Source of the DNA: Triglochin maritima
Lineage: Eukaryota > Streptophyta > Magnoliopsida > Alismatales > Juncaginaceae
Length of the DNA stretch: 64,000 nt
Assembly (NCBI GenBank): GCA_963682175.1
Contig: OY821787.1
Coordinates: forward strand, 21,926,501-21,990,500
Reading direction: 5' to 3'
A program made the position numbers and the translations under genes. This document shows positions 1 through 11,870 of the stretch, piece by piece; the first letter of the stretch is position 1, and every line of letters starts with the position of its first letter. Below the pieces are notes generated by a model. That model made no database searches. It was not told the DNA's origin and saw only the letters and a list, made by a program, of their open reading frames with translations.

Positions 1-949
1 GACCAGGTTTCTTGTGGTTGTGTATTATGTTGTTTATGTCCATTTTAGGCTAGGTTCATTAGTCCCAGACCGGCGGATTGTCCCCAGTTGTGTTTTTTCA
101 TGTCTATAAATAGAACTCCCCTGCCTCCTTTGTAAACTACCCCATTGCTTGGTGGTCATTCTCTACATGGAGTAAGCATTTCGAGCAAAACTCAAGTGAA
201 GTGCACACTACTTGTAATGTGAGTCATCAATAAAATATTTTTTCCTAGTTTTGTTTGAATGTTGTCTCTTTTTTAATGCTTGCATGTTTAGCTTAGTTTT
301 GTTTTCCTAATCTTAGTATAACTCGTTAAAATGTCTTTACTTTTTAGTAAATTTTTAGGTTAAAGTGTATTGAGTAGTTCCATCGCCCTTTGGGGGTGGA
401 TTTGATGTTTATGCATGTAAATAAAGGTTATCCTATTCAATATGTGATGAATGTGAATGTATGCTTGTTTGTTTAGATGAGAATACTTAACTTGATGGGT
501 TTTGCCACAACTTTTAGACTTTTCCATGCTTATTTAGATTCGTAATAACCAACATGTTTATTCTCATGTTAATCAACTAGTTAGTGATTCGAATGATAGG
601 TTTTGCCACAACATTTAGACAGTTCCTATGCATGAAAATGCAATCAACTAGTTAGTGATTTGAATGCATTCTTCACCACCTTATCACATGTGTACACACA
701 CTTCACCTCTATATTTCTCATTTGTTAGTTGCTTAGTTAGTTTTAGTTTGTCTTGAGTTGTTACCTTTCTCATTTGTTAGTTGCTAGTTTAGTGTAGCCT
801 AGTTAAGAGTAACCAAACTTTTCCTCCCCTTATTTACCCCTTGATTTTTGAAGAACCAGAGTTGACACTCACAACTCCTTGAGGTTCGATCCGTATTTGC
901 CACGTCTTCACTGACGTCGTGCACTTTCAGTTATCAAAATGATCAATCA
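1..949 (+). repeat. Ty3/gypsy LTR, family A, 5' cut by window edge
   Basis: This is the end of a long terminal repeat. A TATA box lies at 105-112 and a polyadenylation-type AATAAAA near 231. The tail GATCAATCA at 941-949 matches the ends of the LTRs finishing at 43176, 48170 and 52831. The middle part, with repeated phrases about TTTTGCCACAAC, matches the minus-strand LTR at 38.8-40.4 kb rather than the other LTRs, so I group these two as family A. No primer-binding site follows, so it is a 3' LTR or a solo LTR. The start lies outside the window. Confidence 0.8.
105..112 (+). promoter_or_regulatory. LTR TATA box
   Basis: TATAAATA followed by GAACTC. The same string and context recur in the other gypsy LTRs at 12458, 42140, 47145 and 51807, as expected for the U3/R promoter of the family. 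Confidence 0.65.
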
Positions 950-1529
950 GTTATGTCCCACATTTCCATCACAGTTAGCATCTTCCATGTCCCAATGACA
1001 ATGTTCGACATATCACTGTTAGCCTATTTTCTAGGTTTATTTTCTCAGTGAATCATACCTCATCAACATTTTGCATATTTTGATTAGTGTATTTTAAATT
1101 GGGCACTCCAGTTTAGATGATCAATGAACAAGAAATCTTTTGTTCCAATCAGGACGTAGGAGTCTTATTGGGGACAGTATGCAACCCTCTTGGGACGCAG
1201 ATCTCCTTCTCAGGATGGGGGCATCTCGAGAAGGATGATATAAAAAAAATAAGAATATGTTAGAGGTCTGATAAGGAGTGTGGCTACGCAAATGTTAGTG
1301 TTGCATGTTCTACCTGTAGTGGTGCTGCTGTTTTTCCTCATTTAAATATCTACTGGCTTTTTATTGCCAGTAAGCAAGTTTTGGAAAACCACTTCTTTCC
1401 ATTCCTAATTCCATATTCCCTCTTGGTTTTCAATCTTATCTCGGTACCATCCCTCTCAGTTTGAACCCTCGCAGAATAATTTAATTGTAAGACCCGTTCT
1501 CCTGATACTTGGATAAGTCATTTTTATCT
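950..1529. other. Unclassified sequence, no gene seen
   Basis: No supported coding frame. Bases 955-1230 resemble 19366-19600, with shared phrases such as ACATTTCCATCAC and imperfect GGGACGCA motifs. This looks like a faint copy of the block that carries the GTCCC-type arrays elsewhere in the window. Confidence 0.4.
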
Positions 1530-1539
1530 CTTGTAATTG

Positions 1540-1735
1540 ATTTATATTATGTTTGTTTGTGTGGTGTGTTTATTCCTATTTCGGGAATGTTTCCATTTTT
1601 GGGAAAGTTTCCTTTTTCAGGAAATGTTCCCCTTAGGACAAAAATCCCTCTTCGGGGAATGTTTCCTTTTTGAGGAAAAGTTTTCTTTTGGGAGAACTTT
1701 CCTTCCGGGTAAAAGTTTCATTTTTGGTCGAGCGG
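1540..1735. repeat. Degenerate GGGAA/TTTCC short-unit array
   Basis: About eight imperfect copies of a unit near 22-24 bases, built on TTCGGGAATGTTTCCTTTTT and partly self-complementary (GGAAA with TTTCC). The open frames across it on both strands are by-products of the repetition. A similar T-rich TTTCC series lies at 55180-55300 after a gypsy pol tail, so this may be decayed LTR sequence. Confidence 0.5.
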
Positions 1736-2847
1736 GTGTGGCACGCCTAGCATGTGTGCACACTCGTGCAGAATAGTGAATAGTCATCACCCAATACACG
1801 TTAGATATCCAAACATGCGACGTCTATAGGTATAGACGTGTCATGTTATGATATCTGATGTCTATATGGCTCAAATAGACATTTGTTGTTGTAATATCCA
1901 TTGTAACTGACACGTATTAGATGACATTTATTACCCAATATATAGACGTGTGATTCGCATAGCCGACGTCTTTTCCCAAATAGATGTCGTGTGTGCTCTA
2001 TAGCCGACGTCTATTGGTCTTATATTTACGAAAGTTGTTTCATTTTATCTTTTAATCCGGATGCAACCACCACCCCTGACCCAACCATAGCGTCCAATCT
2101 CCGACCAAACCCACGACCTGTGCGACCTCCTCCGTCACCACAGCCACCCTGCGACTCCCTCCGGTACCGTTGATTCCATGTGACCTTAATCGTCACCGCA
2201 GCCACCCCTTGACCTCCTCCAAGACCCCTGCTCACCTCCGTCACTCCAGTTGCGACCTCGACAGCCATGACTGTGCCGCTCTCTCGGGGTTCATTCTCAT
2301 TCCTTATTCAATTCTCCATTAGGAACTAAATGTAGTTCTCCTAATACACCATATTCATGTATGCTCAAAATCAAGAATGCAAATCAGGAATGTAGTCCTT
2401 TGAATATTTTTTTACTAAATGTACTTCGATCAGAATGTTATTGGTGATTTTTTTTCTTTTCATCATAGTAAAATATATAAGGTGTTCAGTGTGTATTTTT
2501 CTAGTTGTGGGGTATTTCGATAAATAAATGAAAAAAGTCAATGAATGTAATTACAGATGAGGTATAAGTGTGAAAAAATAGAAGTAACCATTTTTGTGGA
2601 TTTGTTTTTGGATTGAAGTTAGTGTGGATGAAGTTGGGTTTTGGTGGGATTTTCTTTATGTTTCCCTCTAGATGTTTTGTTCATTGTTTTTACTTGGTCG
2701 GTTAGTCTTCGATTAGCATGTTTTATTCATTTTAAAAGAGGAAATTCCAGATGATATCTTAAATTATGTAAGATTATTTTGACTATCTGATTTCGCCCTC
2801 ATTCTCGAGGATTGGCTTCGTCAGTGGACCCTCGCTTGGTAAATTTA

Positions 2848-3105
2848 AGGATGGAAGTAGATGTCAAATATTTGTTGAACACCCAGAGCGAAGATTAGTG
2901 GGACATGTGACCATTTACAACCTCGCTAAACACCACTTCAAAGATCTGGAAGAGGGACTCGTGAAGGTTGTCGTGGGGAATTGTTTAAATCATGATGTTT
3001 TGGTGCCTATTCTCAAAGAAGAGGTTGATACCCTCGGCGATACTTGTGGTGGGTTCCTGAGGTGGCATCGTCAATTAGTAGAGCTTCATGACACACTTGA
3101 GGTAT
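2848..3105 (+). pseudogene. DUF8039-like exon of CACTA-1
   Basis: The frame reads from about KDGSRCQIFVEH through RHLV-like residues FLRWHRQLVEL, ending at a plausible splice donor (GAG|GTATCA). Its order and spacing match the DUF8039-type exons of the CACTA elements at 59199-59448 (plus) and 62830-63101 (minus): a cysteine near the start, a run ending in a proline-rich PxxE, then a W-P/H-R-x-L-V ending. DUF8039 sits in plant transposon proteins just ahead of the Ulp1-like protease, and its role is unknown. Translation does not need the ATG at 2898; the exon starts upstream. It is part of a dead gene because the following protease exons are broken. Confidence 0.55.
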
Positions 3106-3188
3106 CATTTAATTTTGAAAACAAAGAAATTACCATTTTGTTACTAATTGTATTTCTAACATTTATATATATATCGGTAAGGTTTCAA

Positions 3189-4345
3189 GACCCCGGAGCA
3201 AAGGATCAAACAACCAACCTCCGATCAACATTAATTTGCTACCAATTAGGTGCAAATGTTGTATCAAGTAATGCTGGTTAGGGAAGTACATTGCTTAACT
3301 ACCATGCATTTGTAGGAGGTTAAAGGTTTCCTGTCGGATCTATATGTCGGCAGAGAGGATGTCATGAAATTCCTGGCAATGGATCTATTGTGCATGTCAA
3401 TTATCGACGTGTAGAAGAAGTTAGTGTTATCTTGTGTATAATATGAAATGTATTGAATACTTTTATCGTAATTATAACAGAACATAATTTTTACTTTTGT
3501 AAACATATTTCTGATGCCAGAAGGTTAGTCTTCCCTGATGTTAGAGTATTTGGATTTTTGTGCCCATATACTTTTAAACACGGGAATGACGATAATTCGG
3601 GTGTGCTTGCGAATATTATGAAAGAACAGGGCAAAAATACTATATGGTCCCTTTTCACGAGAGATAAGTTTCTTAACTGAAAATAATTAGAATTTGATTT
3701 TGCAAGAAACTTCTAATTATATATACAATCAGAGCTCATTGGATGCTAGTCGTTCTATGCCCCGAAGCTAATTTGGCATATTGGTTTGATACTTTGGGGT
3801 CGACTCCACCAAGGCCATCCTTAATGAAAATGGTTTCAATGTATGTTCATTTTATTCATCGTGTTTTTTAATTCGTGTATTATTATTATTATTATTGACT
3901 TCATATTGAATAACTCATGTAAATCAGGACAATGAAGGTTTATAAAATGGTTGGTGGAAGAAGGACCACCAAAAATACTGGCGTAACCTGGCATTCAATG
4001 GGAGTAAGTTTCTTCCCTTTTGGATAAATTTTTAAGGTACTTGAACGTAAATTTAGTAAATTTATATGTAGTATCGCAAGCAGACCGGATATACCGAATA
4101 TAGGTACTACGGTATGAGATACATGCAAGAAATCATAGAGATTGCACCTGAAAATGTAGAGCTATTTGAGGTAATATAGGTGTATTGTTTTAGTGGTATA
4201 ATTATAGTTTCATTATTCACATATTTATATTGTGTACTTGTATTTTCGTAGGACTTCCAAAAGAATAGCGATCCGTATTCGCAAGAGGAGCTCGATGATA
4301 CTTAGGAGCGATGGGCTCGCTACTTTGTTGTCAACATGTTAATGA
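3189..4345 (+). pseudogene. Ulp1-like (C48) cysteine protease exons of CACTA-1, catalytic Cys lost
   Basis: Several exons separated by AT-rich introns spell a Ulp1-type C-terminal protease domain. Recognisable pieces are GREDVMKFLAMDLLC (about 3350), VFGFLCPYTF (about 3550), HWMLVVLCPEANLAYWFDTL (3737-3796), the segment before the active cysteine (about 4070-4172) and a final exon ending near 4345. The histidine codon of the HW motif is at 3737-3739 and is intact. In the usual E-C-G-Y-Y-V-M motif the cysteine codon has become Tyr (4099-4101) and the next glycine Arg. An in-frame stop also interrupts the last exon (about 4303). Such proteases are carried by many plant CACTA and Mutator-like elements, where they are presumed to act on SUMO-like conjugates. 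This copy cannot be catalytic. Confidence 0.6.
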
Positions 4346-4987
4346 ACTAATTAACAGGTTCTAATATCATGAACCACATTCTTTGTAATTACATATGTAA
4401 TTTTATTTAACCACATTCTTTGTATTACCAACAAGTTATTACTTTAATATGATCACAAATTTCACTTTAATACAATCAAATTTCTTTGTGATTGATATTT
4501 GTGTATGATTGTGGATTAATGTGTTGTGTAGGATGTTTGTGTTTGTTGATTGACAACAATTTGTGTATGATTGTGGATGAATGTGTTTGTTGTGCAGGAT
4601 GAATATGTTTTCTGATTGTACATGTTTTATTTACGTTTTTTAATTTGAAAAGGGTATAGACGTCGGTTATTAGATTAATCCGACGAGTAATATGTCCTAG
4701 TCTTTCTTGAAGGATATAAACGTCGGTTGTATGGGATATGGGATATTCTACACGTATACCCCACAAAATAGACGTCGGCTCTATGTTACAACCGACGCGT
4801 ATAACCCACATAATAGACGTTGATCGTGTTGTATATCTGATGCGTATATGCCACGAATAGTGTCGGCCTTTTTGTGACCGACGTCTATGTATACACGACA
4901 CATAAACAAATGTTGAATTGTGGAACGCAAATAACCGACGTCTACATGCCTTATGCACACCGTATATTCCCTTTTCTGCACCTAGCC

Positions 4988-6019
4988 AACTAGGCTCGAT
5001 CGGTTTTGCTTCCGATGTGTGAGGCTTTGGTTTCCTTTTTCCTTCAATACACATGGGCTGCTGTGTGAGACTTGGCAAGGGAGCTTGTGAGGTGGCACCA
5101 CATCAGCAATCAAGGATGTAATTAGCATGGAAAAAGAAAGGAAGGATCATGAGAGATTTTTGTGCACGTGTTAGTGTTGCATTTTGGTAAGTTGTTACGA
5201 TGGATTTGATTTTCTCTTACAACATGGGCTGGTGCTGTTGAAAATTGACGAGTCAGCAATCAAGGACGCAATTAGCATGGAAATAGGAAGGAAGGATCAA
5301 GGGAGATTTGGTGCACATGTTTGGTGTGGGTTTTGGTAAGCTAGCCCATGTAAGGTATATATGGGCAACCCAAGCCGACACTGCTCACTTATCTCGTTCA
5401 TCTTCACATACCACTTCCCCTATCCATCTCCCTACCCATCTTCGGCGATCTGGTGAAAGAAATCAGGCAGAATCCAGCAATGATTCGGGCGAGGCTTGCT
5501 AGGAGGTGGCTAGCAAGGAGGCAACGACGAGCTTGGAAGCTTTCTCTGGCATTTTCAGGAACACTTCGAGCTTCATCTCAGGTATGCACTTCAGCAAAGA
5601 ATGGGTGAGAGAGTTGGGACGTTGGCCTTGGGTTGGACCGACATTTGCTGGGTTGGTGGGGGCTGCCCGGTCAGGCAACAAGGGTGCACATGCTTGGAAG
5701 ACTAGCTTTGTTTGGCCTGTTCTAGCGCGAGCCCCTAGGCCGTGGTGGCCGGCTGGACCGTCTCACTTGATCACGATCCTTGTGACACATTCCCTGGTTG
5801 GTTGAGAAGAGAAATCAGGGAAGGTGTGGCTGGGTCGTGGGGGAGCATGTCGGGTGCAACCATGCGTGTGATTTCGTGCGTAGTATGTTGCTTCTTGATT
5901 TCGTTGTATGATTCCGTAGGTTCATAGATTATTTGTTGATGAATCTTGCATGCTGACCTTATGTGTATTTATTATGTTTCATTACTGCTAATAAGTAATG
6001 CCTCGTGTATTTTTTGGCT
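4988..6019. repeat. Unclassified, LTR-like sequence with a 146-base direct repeat
   Basis: Two similar stretches at about 5104-5194 and 5250-5342 share CAGCAATCAAGGA, AATTAGCATGGAAA and GGAAGGAAGGATCA, offset by about 146 bases. A TATATATGG box follows at 5353. I see no protein family in the open frames at 5308-5927. It could be LTR sequence of a family not otherwise present here. Confidence 0.35.
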
Positions 6020-6478
6020 CATGTTGGTGAGATATTATATTTTTCATGCAAAAATCCATGTAGTCACATACTCCCATTCATTGAGAACAATGCATGACGT
6101 AAGTGTGGAAGGGTGCTTTTCGTGTGCCCATAGTCGACTCTTTTTTCTTTTCTTTTATTTTCTTTTGTTTGTATTGTAAGGATTATGATATTGTGTTGCC
6201 TTTAATATCGATATATCTGCTTGCCGTGAACCTTGGATGATTTGCCTTCTTTTGCTTGCGTGGTGCTTTAAATTTTCACATTACATTCAAAATCTTTATG
6301 TGTTTGCGAATGAAAATATTTTGTGGGTTTGGTGTGTGTTTAGAATATGCAAAACCATTGAGAGGTAAAGTATAATTGACTTGAACATGCATTAGGTTAT
6401 CTAGTACACTGGTTTTAAGTCTTATCTAGTCGTAAGGATGCACCTCGGTTTTCCTCGAAGGAAGACTAATCATAGGGT
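6020..6478 (+). mobile_element. Gypsy family B 3' internal fragment
   Basis: This stretch aligns over its length with 46066-46534 and 50748-51217 of the family B element. Shared landmarks include TTCATTGAG-ACA-TGCATGA, the GTGTGG purine-rich site, the phrase CCTTCTTTTGCTTGC, and GGATGCACC near the end. It is non-coding and more diverged than the 41-54 kb copies, so it is an older insertion remnant. Confidence 0.6.
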
Positions 6479-7273
6479 TTTTGTACTCAAATTAAAAAAA
6501 ATCTACCCTGAACCTGGTGAGTGGAATAATTGTTGTCTGTTAGTATAAGGAAGTTTTTCGTAGTCAAGGACCCTTAGACTATTGTTGTGAAACATTAAGT
6601 GTAAGGGTTTTGGTTCATGTATAGATAAGAAATAATTTAGTACAATGTTTTCTCTTCTTGCATGACTCCTATCACTAGGAAAATTAGGTCCGAGGGGACT
6701 CAATACCTGGTCCTTTCGAGTCATCTAACGTGGAATGCACCGACCAAACTCCTGTTACACGGTGGTAGGGATCACCCTAGGTGGAGATTTGGGGAAGGGG
6801 TATGTGATAGTGTAAGTCCTCAGAGGCCATGATGCACGAAACCTAACCCTGGGATACTTAAACACCAACTACTTTAAAAGAAGAAAAAAAAGTACAAATA
6901 AGAACCTTAATGGACTTTACACGACGTATCACTTGAGGATGTTAAGGTTGCCCATGTCTTTCACTTTAGTCCTTCATTAACATGTATGAACGGTTCCCTA
7001 GGTTAGGTGTGTGGACAATATATATATATATGGAGTTAGCCTGTTGGATTACCCTGTCTAATGATCGACAAAAGTAGGTCCATCAAGTTGAGTTTCTAAG
7101 TTGAATAATGCATCAATGTTCGGATTTTGTGGCTATATTCGCTAAAAACCCTTAGGAGACAACACTGGTCCTCCTTGGTGACAAGGTGTTTTAATGGTTT
7201 GTTGCACGTGCTAAGTGCAACCGTGATTCAAACGAAACTTAGTTAGGATTTCTTGTTTTTCATATGCTTTTCC
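6479..7273 (+). mobile_element. Gypsy family C 3' internal region (C1), left part
   Basis: From about 6885 the sequence aligns with the inverted 24610-24250 stretch of the minus-strand family C element (AAGAACCTTAATGGACTTTA and following phrases). It then continues on the far side of the LINE insertion at 11880-11941, reaching the polypurine tract and LTR. It is non-coding, lying downstream of the integrase position. 6479-6884 has no recognised content. The LINE sits in it with a clean TSD, so the gypsy copy is older than the LINE. Confidence 0.65.
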
Positions 7274-7581
7274 TATCTTTCATAAAAAAAATTGCAAAGC
7301 AAAAAGGGAGGCTTAGCCTCGAATTTTATAAACTAAGTAAAGTTTACAACGTACAAAATTGAGTACAAAACGGAGCCATATTGAATGCGGGTGTATGCCA
7401 CATGCATACCCGGCCTCTACCGTACATTACACAATATATCATGTCAGCATTGTAGGTTAAGTGACTATACAAAACACGAGGAGCAAACAACAAACTATAA
7501 CCACATAAGGTGGGATCGGTTTTCTTCCTCGTCACTATTTGCAAGCTTTTTTACTTTGTCCCAAAGGGAGCGAACCATGTC

Positions 7582-8729
7582 CTAGATGACAGCTACAATA
7601 TGAGTTGGTTGTTGCTTTTCTCCATCGAAAATCCTTTGGTTGCGTTCCAGCCAGCACTCGTGTTTCATGGCTTGGAAGACCCATCTCCGTACCACAATAT
7701 CCAGCCGGCTTCCTCCTATGTGTGAAATACGTATAGCTTCAGCCTCTAATGAGTGTGCCATCCTGTGGTTAAGCTTTAAAAGGTGCAAGATTTCTGCCCA
7801 CACCTTCTTTATGTATTCGCACCCCCAAAACAAATGCTCAATGTCTTCCTCGCCTCCATCGCATAGGCTGCACCCCGAGTGTAGCGTTGCTCCCCGTTTA
7901 TTCATCAAGCTCTTTGTGAGTAGACGTCCTCGTAGTGCTCTCCATGTCGTGATGGCATGCTTTGGGATGGCATACTTGTGCCAAACCATGCCAGCCCAGG
8001 CTACCTTTCTCCCCGGCGTCTTGACCCATTTCCATACGTCTTTGATGCCAAGTATCTCTCACATTCCGTCGACTCGCTTAGGCTGGTCTACGCCTCCATG
8101 AATTCTCGTATGCAATATTCGTTGGTGGACTTCCTCCATAAAATTGCAGCGTGGAGGGGGGAGGTTCCACACTCCCTCTCTAATGAAGTACGACACTTTC
8201 GTGTCCCACGGCACTCCTAATTCATAGTGTAGCCGCTCCCCCCACCTTTCGTTTTGAAACGGTTCACCACACCAAGGGTATTGGAAAAACCGGATATCTT
8301 CTCCATTTCCCAGCTCATATTGGATGTGCTCTCTAGTAATGTCTCGGACTCGGAGTATCCCTTTCCATGGCCATGAGGAGGAGGAGGGGTCCGTGCAAGC
8401 CAAATGGATCGAGTCCTCAAGTACTTTCGGCGGATACACTTCACGCAAAGTGCATTGCCTTCCGCCACCACAAGCCAAAATAAGCGGAGGAGGCCAACAT
8501 CATTCCACTCCGACAAGCGCTTCAGACCAAGGCCTCCTTCCTCCTTTTGTAGACACACGTATTTCCAGGCTACTGCTACCCACTTCTTCGGGCCTGCCCA
8601 GATGAAGTGACACATTAGGCTCTCGATCTCCTTTAACACTTTCCGAGGACTTAGGAACGCGGACGTCCAATAGATGCTTAGGGAGACGAGTACACTCGAC
8701 CAGCCATTGTCAAGAAGTTTTGCTGCCAC
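7582..8729 (-). pseudogene. LINE-1 ORF2 C-terminal region with zf-RVT
   Basis: Three overlapping frames make up the ORF2 tail: 8729-8217 (SIYWTSAFLSPRKVLKEIESLMCHFIWAG type RT-connection region), 8478-8059 (FFQYPWCGEPF, then PPPRCNFMEEVHQR), and 7989-7582 with the zf-RVT domain. The last reads AITTWRALRGRLLTKSL then C-x2-C (CSLC), an H-L-F-W-G-C and a conserved W-x-E-R-N near the end. Changes of frame occur near 8340 and 8070. The domain is typical of plant L1 elements and is thought to bind nucleic acid. Confidence 0.8.
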
Positions 8730-10501
8730 GTACTAAGCCTTGCTTTCACCTTGTTTATCAATGACACACAGTATGTCCTCCCCATCCTCCTGGAGAACAA
8801 CGGCAGCCCAAGGTTGGTTATCAGGAACTCCTTTCTCTCCATGCCAAGATGGGCCGCAATCCAGGACCCTTGTGGCACTCCGCTTCCCATGAAAATTTGG
8901 CTTTTCGATGCACTAAAGATCAGCCCCGAGCAAGCTGTAAACTCCTTAAGTACACCTTGGATAGCTCTTGCATTTTCCTTTGTTGCCCTTGCGAATAGAA
9001 GGACGTCATCAGCAAAGAGAAGGTGCGAAACGGGAACATCTCCACACACTAGTAGCTGGATACGTCCAGCCAGAACCTCCTTCTTCACCATCTCACTCAA
9101 AACCTCCATGCAAAGCACAAACAAGTAGGAGGCTAAGGGGTCACCCTGTCTCAAACCGTTGCTGGCCGTAAAGGATGCTGAATTGGCACCATTGACCGTC
9201 ACCACGAACGAGGCTTTGACACAGCTAATGATAAGCCTCCTCCACTTAACGGGGAATCCAAATCTTGTCAGCACTTCATGGAGGAAGACCCAAGAGATAG
9301 AATCGTATGATTTCCGGATGTCTAGTTTATTGCACATTCGGCCCGTTTCTTTGTCTAGATGGAGGTTATGGCATAGTTCATGGGCAAGGAGGATGTTGTC
9401 CCCAATTCTCCTGCCTTTAACAAAGGCACTTTGACTCTCCAAAATGACGCATGGCAGCAACCCCTTCAAGTGATTCCCAAGCACTTTTGATGTGATCCTA
9501 CATGTCATGTTGCACAAAGCAATGGGTTGGTAATCCTCCACCAAAAGCGGTGCTTTCTTCTTAGGGATAATCGTAATTGATGTGGCATTCCATTTGGCTA
9601 GCACCTTTCCACTTTCTAAATAGGAACTCATGGCATTAAACATGTCCCTTTTGATTATTTCCCACATGGCTTTGAAGAACTTTGCATTAAAGTCATCCGG
9701 TCTGGGTGCTTTATCTATATTTGCGTTGAGCACTACCATTTCGAGCTCCTTCGTCTCAAGAGGTCGTGTTAGCTCCGTCCCCTCTGCCGGTAGGATTTGT
9801 GGTAGGATGACGGAAGGGGGGAGGGGGTTCACCTGCAATTCATGAGCAAACAAGTTAGTATAAAAACACCGGAAAGCGTCCCAGATCTCTCCTTCCTCCA
9901 CCACGAAAGTGGACCCCTCACCCACTCGTCTCACTTGGTTGGTTGCTCTCCTCACTCCAAGGTGCGCATGGAAAAATCTAGTGTTCCGGTCCCCCTCCTT
10001 CAGCCACTTGACTCTTGATTTTTGCCGAATAATGGACTCCTCCCGGGCAAGAATTTGAGCAAGGCCATCTTTTGCTTCTCCCTCAGCAAGGATAAGCGTT
10101 GCGTCAAGTGGGTTTCCTGCCCTACTTCTCCGAGCTTGCTCAAGAGCAGCCCGGGCCTCTCCCACCTTTTGGTTCACATTCCCAAATTTAGAGGTGCTCC
10201 ATTGGATAAGCCTCTTCTTCACTTCATGCCGCTTTCCCATCATCTGAAACATAGGTGTGCCTCTTACATACTTGGTCCGAGCTTGTCCCACAATACTCCG
10301 ACACTCCTCATGCTCAGCCCAATGGTTTTCGAAGTGGAACATTTTTTTCTTTTGTCTTTCGTTTCCCTCCGTTTTCATGACAAGCATGGTGTGGTCACTT
10401 AGGTCCTTCTCACCAGCAAGGTAATAGGATTTCGGGAACATCTTGAGCCATGCATTGTTAATTAGAATCTGGTCAATCCGTGTCTCGATACAAGCACTAC
10501 C
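8678..10501 (-). pseudogene. LINE-1 ORF2 reverse transcriptase
   Basis: A 587-codon open stretch (counted from 10441) has the full RVT_1 domain. IIPKKKAPLLVEDYQPIALC (about residues 290-310), a D-I-R-K-S-Y-D-S motif where F is expected before the D, GLRQGDPLASYLF, and the catalytic LLFADDVLLF (FADD at 9002-9016) are all visible. The frame ends early at 8678. Compared with LINE-2 at the same place, 16 bases are missing after AGR (about 8700), which shifts frame and removes the downstream part from the product. This enzyme would copy the LINE RNA at the nicked target. Confidence 0.9.
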
Positions 10502-11064
10502 CTAAGAGGAATTTGACCAAGTGAACTCGCTGCCGGTAGAAGGCATCTCAAGGAGTTGGAGTGCATCAATACACACGTTAAATTCTGACATGGCAACCTC
10601 GTTTCCAGCAGCACCTCCCCGTTTCTCGCTCAGCTTGCGGATGCAATTGAAATCACCGCCCACTATCCATGGCCTTGAATCATTTGGAACTACTTGTAGA
10701 AGGTCATTCCACAATACTCTCCTATCCACATGCCGATTTTCCCCGTAGATCGCTGTGATATCAAACTCACTTCCATCTCCTTTCAAGATGTCTCGAAAGT
10801 GTAGCAATTGCGACGTTTCAAAGGTGACCCTCATGTCCACTTTTTGGTCATTCCAAAGCACTAAAATCCGCCCCGAGTCTATTATCAAACTATTTGACAT
10901 CCATGCATGGGGCCAAATGGTTCTTTCGAATCGTTCAATGCTCTTGTACTTGACCTTATGCCCCATCAGACACACCACATCCGGTTTACTTCCTTTATTC
11001 GACCCCTTATCATTAGTGCACGGCCGGGTCCATTTGCGCCACACATATTCCAAAAAAGGATATT
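10502..11064 (-). pseudogene. LINE-1 ORF2 N-terminal part: AP endonuclease domain
   Basis: ORF2 starts near 11065 (MNILFWNMCGANGPGR), then loses frame around 10985-10980 and resumes as PDVVCLMGHKVK in the next frame. The endonuclease signature follows: an I-Y-G with R and L-W in the middle, then WIVGGDFNC (about residue 130), the exonuclease-endonuclease-phosphatase motif that nicks the target. An in-frame TAG at 10502-10504 then separates it from the RT frame. After the stop the sequence continues as ETRIDQILINNAWL, so it is one nonsense change in a continuous gene. The protein could not be made. Confidence 0.8.
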
Positions 11065-11870
11065 CATGGATTTAAAGGTGCGGGGTGACCCCCTTTACCT
11101 CCACACGAAATTGTTTTGCTGGTTATCTTTCTCCCGGATCGCCTTAGTGGTGGTGGTGGCGAGTTGCCTAACTTCTTCCTTGTCCCCTGTTCTCCACTTG
11201 TCCCCAACTCCAGCCCATCTCCTAGTATCTCAAATCTCCCCCCACAATGTGTTTCTGATTTCATTTTAGGTCTCTTAGCACGTGCCACTGTTGGTGGAGA
11301 TATCCAATTGAGATCCTCTTGGACCAAAGATGCGAGTCCGCTTTGCTCATTTCGGCCTTCCCTCTGCTCATGTCCTTGACGCCCTACAATTTCCTCCATT
11401 ATCGTGGCTCTCCCCACACTTCTTTGGTCTGCCTCCCATGCCCTTGGTGCAGCCTCATATAGCACTTCCTCATTTAAATTTTGTACCTCCATTCCATGCA
11501 CCAAATTTGACTCACCTTTCCCATTCCCCTCACTTTGAGGAGCCTTCGCTAAGTGTCCCTCATGCCCTTGATGCTCACATTTTTTATTTGCTTGCCTTTG
11601 AAGAGCCTCCACTAAGTGTGTCCCATGCAAACCCTCATGGTCCCTAGCTATGTCCTTTGCACAAGAGAATTCCCTCTTCTCATTGGCCCAAGATAAAGTA
11701 GAGCACTCAACCTCCTCCTCATTGGATGGTCCCGAAATGGGTGCAACACTTTTCCCACCCACTTCCACTTGCTTCTTTTGGCTCTCCCTAGTCTTCCTTC
11801 CTTGTGCACGCTTTGCATCCTTGCTGGAATTCGTTTGGGAGGAGGTTGTACCTTTGCCACATGGAGTGGT
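11064..11870 (-). pseudogene. LINE-1 ORF1 C-terminal part
   Basis: An open frame of 234 codons (from 11768, and open upstream of that) ends just before the start of ORF2. Its last 60 residues (GRFEIL, then LRRSGRK) resemble the usual end of plant LINE ORF1, the nucleic-acid-binding protein that coats the RNA. The N-terminal DUF4283 and CCHC parts are absent because the insertion is 5'-truncated at 11879. The ORF2 start follows directly (MNILFWNMCG at about 11065-11035), a usual close spacing of the two frames. Confidence 0.6.

Larger units (their letters stand above)
1761..4987 (+). mobile_element. CACTA (En/Spm-type) DNA transposon, decayed (CACTA-1)
   Basis: The left end reads CACTCGTGCAGAATAGTG. 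The right end, read inverted, gives GTGCAGAAAAGGGAATA, an imperfect terminal inverted repeat. Inside both ends are many copies of the subterminal motif TAGACGTCGG in both orientations (about 1810-2020 and 4655-4945). After the left subterminal zone comes a proline-codon-rich stretch (2060-2270), a layout shared with CACTA-2. Between them are exons for a DUF8039-like domain and a Ulp1-like cysteine protease. No TNP2-type DDE transposase was seen, so the element would be non-autonomous. The exact right end is uncertain and no matching 3-base TSD was found. Confidence 0.65.

Noticed and set aside
1537..1799. Open frames on both strands over the GGGAA/TTTCC series
   Set aside because: They arise from short-unit repetition, and the translations only mirror the repeat.
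5506..5927. Plus frames beginning MASKEATTSLEAFSGIFRN
   Set aside because: No domain, no splice context, and located in LTR-like DNA beside an internal repeat; not reported as a gene.
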